Assembly (NCBI RefSeq): GCF_002979475.1 | Contig: NZ_PCOY01000027.1 | Span: forward strand, 1-52,006 | Direction: 5' to 3' | Origin: Microbacterium sp. MYb62 | GTDB taxonomy: Bacteria; Actinomycetota; Actinomycetes; Actinomycetales; Microbacteriaceae | Length of the DNA stretch: 52,006 nt | Shown here: piece after piece, positions 1 to 8,224 of the stretch | Numbering within the stretch: position 1 is the stretch's first letter | Layout: every line of letters starts with the position of its first letter | The notes under the pieces: generated by a model | Databases searched by the model: none | What the model was told of the DNA's origin: nothing | What the model saw: the letters and a program-made list of their open reading frames with translations, nothing else | Made by a program: the position numbers and the translations under genes

Positions 1-51
1 TCCGCGCTCGTGAACCGCATTCTCGGCCGCCGCGGAAACGGATCATGTTAA
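1..51 (+). CDS. C-terminal fragment of an upstream gene (partial)
   Basis: Reading frame 1 is open from the window edge to TAA at 49-51, giving 16 codons with a basic tail. Its stop overlaps the ATG at 45 of the next gene (ATG 45-47, TAA 49-51), as in the other junctions of this operon. The fragment is too short to assign a family; a glycosyltransferase or other polysaccharide gene would fit the neighbours. It could be a chance open frame. Confidence 0.35.
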   Translation, partial: SALVNRILGRRGNGSC

Positions 52-1103
52 TCGCGTCGGCCGCTCTCGGCGTCGCAAGCCTCGTCGCTGCAATCGAGTG
101 GATCGCCCGCGCCCTCGGCGATCGGATGCTCGCGGTCAACGCCGAGCACATCTTCGTGCTGTTCCCCGTCTATGCCTTGTTCGCCGCCATTTCGTTCCGC
201 AGAGGCGGTGCTCGCTTGCACGCCGGGGCCTTCCTCGCGGTCGCCTCGCTCACAGCCGCCTTCGCGCTCATCGAGTCGATCTTCACAGTTTCCTTGCTGG
301 GGCGTGGAGAGCAGTTTCTGACGAGCCAGAGAGAGGGCGCGACCCGCGCGCTCGTTGGGGCGGAGCACGTACTCGTCCTCGGCGCGCTACTCGCCGTCGC
401 CGTCGCTCTCGCAGCGATGATCAGAAACTGGCGACTGCGTCTGCCCGTCACCGTTCTTCTGGTGGCGGGGTGCTGGGCAACCGGCAGCCGTGCCGCTGCC
501 GCGCTGTGTCTCATCGTCGCCGTGATACAAGCTATTCCCGCGTTGGTTCGCTGGATGCAGAGGTTCTGGTATCTCCTCGCAGCCGCCGTCGGCATCGCAT
601 TCACTGCGCTCGCGCTTCTCGCCTCGTTCACCTGGACATCGTTCATCGATGGCGACACGGGGGTCGAGTACAGCGCAAACTATCGATTCGCCAGCTATGC
701 AGTGCTCGCGAGGGTATTCATCGATCGTCCCTTCGGCTACTTTCTGGGCACCGTTCCCGGGGGCACATGGATGATGGGCTCCGAACTTCGAGGACCCGTC
801 GACTTGGCTCGATCGGCCGACTCGGAGATCGTCTTCGCCGTGTTCGCGGCCGGTTGGCTCGGCGCGCTCGTGTACCTTGCGACGTTCGCCATCGGCATCC
901 TGGCGCTGCGCACGTCGCCGACGCTGGGCTTCACGACGCTCCTCCTCACGTCCCTCGGTTTCATCATGTCGCTTCATGGGTGGGATGCGGCGAGTATGGT
1001 CTGGTACGCGTTGCTCGGCGCGTGCCTCGCCACGATGTTTGACCGTCGACCGGATTCACTCGCAAGTTCGGCACTCACTAAGAACAGGACTCCCGTCGTA
1101 TGA
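45..1103 (+). CDS. O-antigen ligase/polymerase-like membrane protein
   Basis: This is a 352-residue protein with about nine to ten hydrophobic segments. It has a GSRAA motif near residue 150 followed by a helix, then a polar loop at about 200-270 containing RVFIDRPFGYFLGTVPGG. That layout resembles the Wzy/O-antigen ligase (Wzy_C) family, which joins lipid-linked repeat units outside the membrane. Family members are usually over 400 residues, so the N-terminal half is short. The frame stays open to the window edge, but the likely overlap with the upstream gene favours ATG 45. Its stop overlaps the next ATG (ATGA at 1100). The polymerase role is inferred from fold and from the flippase and sugar-modifying genes downstream. 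Confidence 0.6.
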   Translation: MLIASAALGVASLVAAIEWIARALGDRMLAVNAEHIFVLFPVYALFAAISFRRGGARLHAGAFLAVASLTAAFALIESIFTVSLLGRGEQFLTSQREGATRALVGAEHVLVLGALLAVAVALAAMIRNWRLRLPVTVLLVAGCWATGSRAAAALCLIVAVIQAIPALVRWMQRFWYLLAAAVGIAFTALALLASFTWTSFIDGDTGVEYSANYRFASYAVLARVFIDRPFGYFLGTVPGGTWMMGSELRGPVDLARSADSEIVFAVFAAGWLGALVYLATFAIGILALRTSPTLGFTTLLLTSLGFIMSLHGWDAASMVWYALLGACLATMFDRRPDSLASSALTKNRTPVV

Positions 1104-2194
1104 AGGTATTGATCCTCTGGGCGGACTCGCGATCGGCCAACCTCGGCGTGCGTGTACTTGCCGAGGGCATGCGTGCGCTCGCGATGCAGGCCTTCGGGCC
1201 AGGTACCGAAGTGGATTTCCAGGACTATGGCCCTGGTGACTCCGCGATCGGATTCGGCGGTCGGACCATCCTGAAGGATGTCGGCCGCAAGAACGGCCCC
1301 ATCGTCTCAAAGGTTGCCGAGTACGACGTCATCCTCGATTCAGGCGCCGGCGACAGTTTCGCCGACATCTATGGGGCTAAGCGACTGATCACGATGAACT
1401 ACGCTCACCGGGCCACCCACCGAGCGCGCGTGCCACTCGTGCTAGGGCCTCAAACTATTGGACCGTTCACAAGAGCCTGGTCACGTGTGTTGGCGCGTTC
1501 GAGCGTGCATATCGCCAAAGCGGTGTTCGCCCGAGACAGCACGAGCAGGGAGTTCGCTGCCGCGCTCGGCTGCCGCCCGCTCTCGTCGACTGATGTCGTC
1601 TTCGCGCTCCCCCAAACTTCTGTAGCGGAGGACACGCGGGACGTCGTAATGAATGTATCCGGGCTCCTCTGGAACTCGGATCGACACGGAGACTCGACTC
1701 GCTACCGATCCGCCGTGACCACCACCATCGATCGTATTCGGGCCTCCGGCAGAGATGTGGCACTCATGGCACATGTGATCGACAATCCCACAGCGGACAA
1801 CGACGTCCCCGCGATCCAAGACGCCGCCAGGCTGGTCGCTGGCGACATCGAGACGATCGTGCCGCGCGACCTCGACCACGCACGCGAGGTCGTCGCCGGC
1901 GCCTCCGTCGTCATCGGAGCCCGCATGCACGCGTGCCTCAACGCGCTCTCGACCGGTACGCCCGCGATTCCCTGGGCCTATTCGAGGAAGTTCGCTCCGC
2001 TCCTCTCCGACATCGGATGGGATACGAGCCTCGACGTCCGCGAGACCGATGCACTGCCCGGAACCACGTTGCGTCTCCTCGAAGACGGCTTCCGGAGCGA
2101 CGAGGTCAGCGCCTTGAACGCGCGTGCGCGCGCTCGCCTCGACGAGGCTGCGGCGACGCTGCGCTCACTCCTTGGAGCAGACCATGCCGAATGA
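1100..2194 (+). CDS. Polysaccharide pyruvyl transferase family protein (WcaK/CsaB-like)
   Basis: The 364-residue protein has an N-terminal strand-loop (MKVLILWADSRSANLGVRVL) and a central VLGPQTIGPF segment, which is characteristic of the PS_pyruv_trans family. A C-terminal VIGARMHACLNALSTGTPAI block matches the donor-site region of these GT-B-fold enzymes. Family members move pyruvate from phosphoenolpyruvate to a sugar of a surface polysaccharide. The start overlaps the preceding stop by 4 nt (ATGA) and the end overlaps the next gene by 11 nt, so translation is probably coupled. Pairing with an FrhB-type protein is common in exopolysaccharide clusters. The exact sugar acceptor cannot be read from sequence. 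Confidence 0.85.
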   Translation: MKVLILWADSRSANLGVRVLAEGMRALAMQAFGPGTEVDFQDYGPGDSAIGFGGRTILKDVGRKNGPIVSKVAEYDVILDSGAGDSFADIYGAKRLITMNYAHRATHRARVPLVLGPQTIGPFTRAWSRVLARSSVHIAKAVFARDSTSREFAAALGCRPLSSTDVVFALPQTSVAEDTRDVVMNVSGLLWNSDRHGDSTRYRSAVTTTIDRIRASGRDVALMAHVIDNPTADNDVPAIQDAARLVAGDIETIVPRDLDHAREVVAGASVVIGARMHACLNALSTGTPAIPWAYSRKFAPLLSDIGWDTSLDVRETDALPGTTLRLLEDGFRSDEVSALNARARARLDEAAATLRSLLGADHAE

Positions 2195-3392
2195 CCACCT
2201 CGCGGCCGCTGTCCGACGCGTCGTCTCAAGTGACAACTGCAGTGGCTGTGGTGGGTGCGCACTGATCGACAAGCGCATCTCGATGGGCCTGTCCGGTGAG
2301 GGGTTCGATCGTCCGATCGTTGCGCCCGACAACGGGAGTTCGTCGCGCGAAGCCGCGCGACGCTTCCGCCGGATATGCCCCGGAGCGCGTCTCGACGCCC
2401 CTCCGCCCTCCGCTCACGAGCATGCGACGTTCGGTCGCTATTGGAGCGCCTGGCAGGGCGCGGCTGCAGACGAGGAGATCCGTCGGGCAGGGAGTAGCGG
2501 CGGGGTGCTGACTGCTCTCTCGACGTGGCTGGTAGAGACGGGACGTTCGAGCGCGGTTGCGGCAGCCGCAAGCGGGGAGAACGACGCCCGGAGGACAGTG
2601 CCCGTCCGCATCACCTCTCGCGCAGAAGCCCTCCGCGCCGCGGGGTCACGGTATGCTCCTGTACCCACGCTCGACGGCTGGGATCCTGATTCCGATCAAG
2701 CTGTGGTCGCAAAGCCGTGCGAGGTAGCCGCCGCACGTGCCATCGCCCTCGATCGGGGAAACTCCAGCCCGATCCTGCTCTCCTTCTTCTGCGCCGGTAC
2801 ACCGAGCCAGCGAGCGACCAACCACCTCATCGAGACTCTGCTTCCGGGCCAGAATGCGAGCGAGGTCGTCGCGCTCCAGTACCGGGGCGATGGCTGGCCC
2901 GGGCGTTTTCGCGTACGCACGAGCGCAGGCAACGAGGGCACCTGCTCGTATGAAGAATCGTGGGGGAAACATCTGGGCACTGATCTGCAGTGGAGGTGCA
3001 AGCTCTGTGTCGACGGAACGGGCATGTCCGCGGATATCGCCGTGGGTGATTTCTGGGAGGCGGATGAGAGAGGTTTCCCGCTGTTTAGCGAGGCGGAAGG
3101 GAACTCGGTGGTCCTCGCCAGGACCGAGCGAGGACACGACCTTCTCACCGCGGCGGCACGCGACGGTGTCGTCGTGCTTCGATCCGTCGAGCTTGACGAC
3201 GTGGCCCGCATTCAGCCGCTGCAGACCAACCGACGCGCCGTCTTAGGAGGACGCCTCCTTGGCCGCCTCCTCGCGTTCCGGCGGACGCCTCGCTATCAGG
3301 GCTACGGAGTCATCTCTCGTGCGATCGAGGCGCCCATCGCAACCGTCAAGGCGGCCGTCGGCACCCTCACCCGAACGATCGGAATGCGATGA
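2184..3392 (+). CDS. Coenzyme F420 hydrogenase/dehydrogenase beta-subunit (FrhB/FdhB) family protein
   Basis: The 402-residue protein has Cys19, Cys22 and Cys25 in DNCSGCGGC and Cys65-Pro66 in RRICPG. This is the Cx2Cx2C...CP pattern of a [4Fe-4S] site. A further Cys pair lies in WRCKLC, followed by DIAVGDFWE, a block typical of FrhB/FdhB C-terminal domains. Such proteins bind flavin and iron-sulfur clusters, but in polysaccharide clusters their substrate is unknown. I chose ATG 2184 because GGAG at 2174-2177 sits 6 nt upstream; an earlier in-frame ATG at 2124 lies inside the preceding gene. The end overlaps the next start by 4 nt. The likely role is a redox modification of a glycan or its precursor. 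Confidence 0.8.
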   Translation: MPNDHLAAAVRRVVSSDNCSGCGGCALIDKRISMGLSGEGFDRPIVAPDNGSSSREAARRFRRICPGARLDAPPPSAHEHATFGRYWSAWQGAAADEEIRRAGSSGGVLTALSTWLVETGRSSAVAAAASGENDARRTVPVRITSRAEALRAAGSRYAPVPTLDGWDPDSDQAVVAKPCEVAAARAIALDRGNSSPILLSFFCAGTPSQRATNHLIETLLPGQNASEVVALQYRGDGWPGRFRVRTSAGNEGTCSYEESWGKHLGTDLQWRCKLCVDGTGMSADIAVGDFWEADERGFPLFSEAEGNSVVLARTERGHDLLTAAARDGVVVLRSVELDDVARIQPLQTNRRAVLGGRLLGRLLAFRRTPRYQGYGVISRAIEAPIATVKAAVGTLTRTIGMR

Positions 3393-4180
3393 AAGAACAC
3401 ACTCTCTCTCGCGTGGGAAGCCCCCGGTTGGCGGTCTCCGCCGCCGTGTCGGATGACCACATTCTCACCACCTGCCTCGCTGCGTCGCCGGACATCGAGT
3501 CGGGAGCATTCGAGCTCCAGACGTATCGCGACTACCCGAGCGCGGCCATTGCTCTCAACGATGCGCTTGAGTCTGCCAAGACTGAATGGGTTGTTCTCGC
3601 ACACCAGGACGTCTATTTCCCGGCTCGCGCTCTCACCCGGCTCGAGGAGATGCTCGACGGCCTCTCAGAAGACGTCGCTGTCGTCGGTGTGATCGGCCGG
3701 ACCCCCCTCGGCGAGACGGTGGGCGAAGCCTGGTCGAGCGGTATGTCAAAGATCGTCGGCGTACCATTGTCCGAAGCTTCGGACGCGATCACGCTCGATG
3801 AGGTTGTGATCATTGTGCGACGCGCATCAGGCGTGCGATTCGATCCCGCTCTTCCGGGTTTCCACCTGTACGCGACCGATATCGCGCTTACGGCTGATGA
3901 GGCGGGAAAGCGGGTGGCAGTGGTTCCGCTCACTGTGGTTCACCACAGCCGTCCCGTCATCTCATTGGGATCCGACTATGCGGCTGCATACCGCTTTCTG
4001 CAACGCAAATGGTCAGCGCGCCTTCCCGTCCTCACCATGATGGGGGATATTCGTCGATTCCCTCTCCACCTCGCCCGCCTGGACTTTCGTGTGCGACGCG
4101 CGTCGGGGTTCGCACAGACGCGGCGAGCGCCTGTGGGTGATCCTGCCGAGATCGCCCGCAGCCTGGGGCTGACTCCGTGA
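3389..4180 (+). CDS. Glycosyltransferase family 2-like protein (StrF/Glyco_tranf_2_5 type)
   Basis: This is a soluble 263-residue protein. AHQDVYFP near residue 72 matches the acidic metal-binding segment of StrF-like GT-A proteins. GVRFDPALPGFHLYATDIALTA further on matches the conserved FHxYxxD block of the same family. No membrane helix is seen. It starts at the ATGA overlap with the FrhB gene and ends 4 nt before the flippase. It probably adds a sugar to the repeat unit assembled by this operon, although StrF-like domains are poorly characterised and the donor is unknown. Confidence 0.7.
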   Translation: MKEHTLSRVGSPRLAVSAAVSDDHILTTCLAASPDIESGAFELQTYRDYPSAAIALNDALESAKTEWVVLAHQDVYFPARALTRLEEMLDGLSEDVAVVGVIGRTPLGETVGEAWSSGMSKIVGVPLSEASDAITLDEVVIIVRRASGVRFDPALPGFHLYATDIALTADEAGKRVAVVPLTVVHHSRPVISLGSDYAAAYRFLQRKWSARLPVLTMMGDIRRFPLHLARLDFRVRRASGFAQTRRAPVGDPAEIARSLGLTP

Positions 4181-4184
4181 ACGC

Positions 4185-5447
4185 ATGAGTACGAGCAAGG
4201 AACAGGGCGGGAGCCCGTCGCTGATCGCCTTGGGCCGCTACGCCTCTATCGCGTTGTCTCTGCTGACGGTTCCGATAGTCGCGCGTGTCCTGGGCCCCGA
4301 AGGACGCGGAGTCTCTGCCACGATGATCGCGGTAGTGACGATCGCCACGGTCCTGGTGGGTCTAGGCGTTCCGCTCGTGCTGCGCCGCCGTGTCGCCGAG
4401 GGGGAGTCGCTATCGTCCACGCTCAGCGCAGGGCGCATGTTCGCCCTGCTGACGCTTCTTCCGTCTTTGATTCTCGGCTTCGCCGTCAACTTCGCCCTGT
4501 TCCGCGGAAGCAGCTTTCCGGACCAGCTCGCGTTCATCGTCAGCATGTCTCTCATCCCCCTCAGTGTTTCCTGGGCACAAGATGTCTCCGTACTCGTCGC
4601 GACGCGACAGTTTCATCGGATGGCGATCCTGGGCGTGCTTCAGGCGGGCACGATGTTCACTACGATCGTGGTGCTCTGGCTCACTGCGAGTGTGTCCATC
4701 GCAGGTGTGGTCTACGCATCATCACTCGGCAACATCGTGGCTTTCGTGGTCGGCCTCCTCTGGCTTCGTTCTGGTCTGGGTCAAATCCGATTAATGCGAC
4801 AGATCGCGGCCGAAGGTTGGACACTCATCGGTGCGCAATTAGCAGATGTCAGCACACGCCGACTTGACCAGGTGATCGCGCTACCGCTGCTTGGACCTGT
4901 CGGAGCCGGCCTATACTCTGTGGCCGCGACGGTCTCGAGCTTGAGCACGCCGATCGCGCATGCAACGGCCGCCGCAATGTTCAAGGGAATGACCGGCGAG
5001 CACGCCGCTGACAACGGAAGCGGCGCGCGAACGATGCGCTATGGTTTCGCGCTCGGCACACTACTCGTGATCCCGATGGCTATCGCCAGCATGGTAGGCA
5101 TCCCGATCCTCTTCGGCGAGGAGTATCGCGACGCGATCATCCCCACCGTCATTCTCTGCGCAGCAGTGCCTGCCACCATCGCGACCTATTGCGGAGCCAC
5201 ATGGATGGCGGCCCAGAAGCACGGCCTGAGGCTGACGGCGATCCAGATAGTCACCGTGGTCGCGCTGGTGGCCGGTGTCTTCGTCCTTTCGGCACCGTTC
5301 GCTGTGATCGGCGCAGCCCTGGGCGTCTGTATCGCCTTGTTCGTGTCTAACGCGATGGTCGCGCATGCGGTCGCTGCGCGGATCCGAGACACCGTCCCAC
5401 GCTGGCGAGACTTTCCCGCGGCGATACGTATTCTGCTCCGCGGCTAA
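4185..5447 (+). CDS. Oligosaccharide flippase family protein (Wzx-like, MOP superfamily)
   Basis: The 420-residue protein has about 12 hydrophobic segments. It opens with SLIALGRYASIALSLLTVPI, then VARVLGPEGRGV, the usual N-terminal signature of polysaccharide flippases. The family moves undecaprenyl-linked repeat units across the membrane. ATG 4185 lies 4 nt after the previous stop, within one operon with the pyruvyl transferase and glycosyltransferase genes. It is the last gene of the plus-strand block and converges on the VanZ gene only 6 nt away, with no obvious hairpin between them. Confidence 0.85.
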   Translation: MSTSKEQGGSPSLIALGRYASIALSLLTVPIVARVLGPEGRGVSATMIAVVTIATVLVGLGVPLVLRRRVAEGESLSSTLSAGRMFALLTLLPSLILGFAVNFALFRGSSFPDQLAFIVSMSLIPLSVSWAQDVSVLVATRQFHRMAILGVLQAGTMFTTIVVLWLTASVSIAGVVYASSLGNIVAFVVGLLWLRSGLGQIRLMRQIAAEGWTLIGAQLADVSTRRLDQVIALPLLGPVGAGLYSVAATVSSLSTPIAHATAAAMFKGMTGEHAADNGSGARTMRYGFALGTLLVIPMAIASMVGIPILFGEEYRDAIIPTVILCAAVPATIATYCGATWMAAQKHGLRLTAIQIVTVVALVAGVFVLSAPFAVIGAALGVCIALFVSNAMVAHAVAARIRDTVPRWRDFPAAIRILLRG

Positions 5448-5453
5448 CCACAG

Positions 5454-5996
5454 CTACGGTACGCGCGCGTCCCACATCGCCCGCTCGATGACCTTCTGAT
5501 CGCGTGACCAGACGATGGCGCGGATGATCACCGCGACGAGCAGCCCGATCCAGCCGCCGACGCCGTTGGCGACGACATCGCGGATGTCCGACACGCGCTC
5601 GTCAAGCAGCGCCCCTTGTGCCCACTCTATGGAAGCAGAGAACGCGGGCAGCAGGAACACGCCGAGCCAGATCCAGCGTCGCGAGAGGGCGAGACCGACG
5701 AGGAAGCCGAGAGGGACGAACATCGCGACGTTCATCGTGAATTCGAGCTTGTCGTAGCCGAACCATGCGGGCACCCCGACGCGATGGAGAACCCCGAGCA
5801 GACGCTCGGCGAGAGCGTCTGTCTTCAGATCGCTCAGGCGCGGGATGAGCGTGACGAAGAGGACGAATCCCGTGTAGCAGACCAGAAGGATGAACGTGAT
5901 CCAGGAGCGGACTCCGCTCTTCGCCGGCCCGGCACCTTGTCGAGGTGCTTCGTGCGCGGACCCGGGAACGCGCGGAGCACCGATCAGATCCGTCAC
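5454..5996 (-). CDS. VanZ family membrane protein
   Basis: The 180-residue protein has four or five membrane segments. Key blocks are FVLFVTLIPRLSDLK, the charged FTMNVAMFVPLGFLVG (core VanZ NxxxFxPxG motif) and SASIEWAQ...SDIRDVVANGVGGWIG, the family's second signature. VanZ proteins can lower glycopeptide binding or act in envelope homeostasis; no single biochemical role is settled. I chose GTG 5996 because the minus strand carries a GGAGGAG Shine-Dalgarno 7 nt upstream. A longer start at ATG 6047 has only a weak site. A possible -10 (TAGGAT, near 6049-6054) would give a leader of about 45 nt. Its neighbours do not fix its role. Confidence 0.85.
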   Translation of the reverse strand: MTDLIGAPRVPGSAHEAPRQGAGPAKSGVRSWITFILLVCYTGFVLFVTLIPRLSDLKTDALAERLLGVLHRVGVPAWFGYDKLEFTMNVAMFVPLGFLVGLALSRRWIWLGVFLLPAFSASIEWAQGALLDERVSDIRDVVANGVGGWIGLLVAVIIRAIVWSRDQKVIERAMWDARVP

Positions 5997-6465
5997 GTGC
6001 CCGCTCCTCCTGCCGTCACCCGGCGTCGCTTCCCATTCCCAGTTCATCCTATGGGCCCTCGATGACGGGAAGCTGTGCGCCGGCGAGGGCCGATGCCCAG
6101 ACGAGCGCGACGCCGCTGTCGTCAGGCCGTAGGAGATAGCGGGGCGAGGCATCCCCATGCCTCGCCCCGCTTGGGGAGGGCGTTCAGTGCGAGGGGGCAC
6201 ACCGAACGCGAGTAACCCGGCGTGAAGGGACGCCGAGCTCCTCGATCGAGGGCGCGGCGAACAAGCCGCCGCGCAGGCGGGGTGACGCTCAGGCGCACAG
6301 AGTGCGCGCGTCGCACGATGATCCCCAAGATCGTTATCCCCAGTTTCAACGCGGAAGACCGCGTGCTTCGGGAAACCGAACCCCTTCGGCTTCCCCGACC
6401 GCAAGATCCCCAGGCGGTCGAGACGATCCTACTCGATACAGCGACGAATGCGCCACATCGGGCGC
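5997..6465. other. Non-coding spacer with three hairpins
   Basis: I find no convincing gene in this stretch; long open frames here lack family features. It holds three inverted repeats: 6139-6170 (listed separately), 6350-6363 (CGCGG aaga CCGCG) and 6370-6395 (11-bp stem around CCCC, with a G-U wobble when read on minus). The VanZ 5' leader and promoter occupy 5997 to about 6060. An untranslated RNA or the remains of a lost gene are possible but unsupported. Confidence 0.4.
6139..6170. terminator. Perfect 14-bp GC-rich hairpin
   Basis: The arms GCGGGGCGAGGCAT (6139-6152) and ATGCCTCGCCCCGC (6157-6170) pair perfectly around CCCC. No T-run follows on either strand and no complete gene ends beside it, so it may be an orphan terminator or an attenuator in the long VanZ leader region. 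Confidence 0.45.
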
Positions 6466-6499
6466 AAAAGCGGCGACCCACCCGGAGGTGGATCGCCGC
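6466..6499 (-). terminator. Rho-independent terminator of the small antitoxin-like gene
   Basis: The arms at 6470-6482 and 6487-6499 form a 13-bp stem with one G-U wobble in the minus-strand RNA. TTTT follows directly on the minus strand at 6469-6466. It lies 20 nt after the stop of the gene at 6519-6731. Confidence 0.8.
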
Positions 6500-6518
6500 T
6501 CAGAGAATGCGGGGCGCG

Positions 6519-6731
6519 CTACTCGTTGCCGACGGCCTTGTCCGCGCCGTCGCGGATCTCGTCGATCTTGTCGGCAGCACCAGGGGCGACCTTCTTGGCG
6601 AAGTCGGCGACGCCGTCGAGCACCTTGTCGCTGATGTCCTCGGCCTGCTCGCTCTTGACGGCCTCGGCGATCTTGTCCTTGTTCTGCTCGTAGAGGTCCT
6701 TGCCCTTGTTCACGGCGTCTTCGATGCCCAT
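6519..6731 (-). CDS. MT0933/Rv0909-like antitoxin family protein
   Basis: This 70-residue, highly charged, soluble and helical protein reads MGIEDAVNKGKDLYEQNKDK at its start, then DKVLDGVADFAKKVAPG and DKIDEIRDGADKAVGNE. The pattern matches the actinobacterial MT0933-like antitoxin family (Pfam MT0933_antitox). ATG 6731 has GAAGGGG about 8 nt upstream on minus. No toxin gene lies next to it: the flanks are a non-coding spacer and tuf, and it has its own terminator. It may therefore be a stand-alone cytoplasmic protein with an antitoxin label inherited from distant homologues. Confidence 0.75.
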   Translation of the reverse strand: MGIEDAVNKGKDLYEQNKDKIAEAVKSEQAEDISDKVLDGVADFAKKVAPGAADKIDEIRDGADKAVGNE

Positions 6732-6835
6732 GTGATTCCCCTTCTGAAGGTGTGCCGCCGACCGATCGGGCGACCACACTCATTGTGCACGCCTGCCTCG
6801 ACAAACGGAACCCTCGAGACGGGGTAATCAACGAC

Positions 6836-6867
6836 AGAGGGGCCGGACCCGAAGGCCCGACCCCTCT
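6836..6867 (-). terminator. Terminator after tuf
   Basis: Read on minus, the arms are 14 bp long (two G-U wobbles) and close a UUCG tetraloop, an exceptionally stable hairpin. It begins 17 nt after the tuf stop. The following minus-strand bases GTCGTTGATTA are moderately T-rich. It marks the end of the str operon. Confidence 0.8.
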
Positions 6868-6883
6868 GCGAGGAAGCAGATGC

Positions 6884-8074
<1,191 letters not shown>

Positions 8075-8186
8075 TGGGTCCTCCTCAGGACGTCGTTGTA
8101 GAGGTGACCGGGCACTGGTTTGCGACCGGTTCTCTACGGGTTAGGTTCTCAGTTTAGTAGAGAGGGAATGTGAAGTTGTAGGTGTC

Positions 8187-8216
8187 CTGGGAGCCGGACC
8201 GGGGCCCGGCTCCCAG
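8187..8216 (-). terminator. Hairpin between fusA and tuf
   Basis: The arms CTGGGAGCCGG (8187-8197) and CCGGCTCCCAG (8206-8216) form a perfect 11-bp stem with an 8-nt loop, 8 nt after the fusA stop. No T-run follows, so it may reduce read-through or set a processing or stability boundary rather than end transcription. Confidence 0.55.
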
Positions 8217-8224
8217 AAGGGCGA

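Noticed and set aside
6222..6827. Plus-strand frame across the antitoxin-like gene
   Set aside because: Shadow of the minus-strand gene; Leu/Val/Asp-rich pattern is antisense of its Glu/Lys-rich helix.
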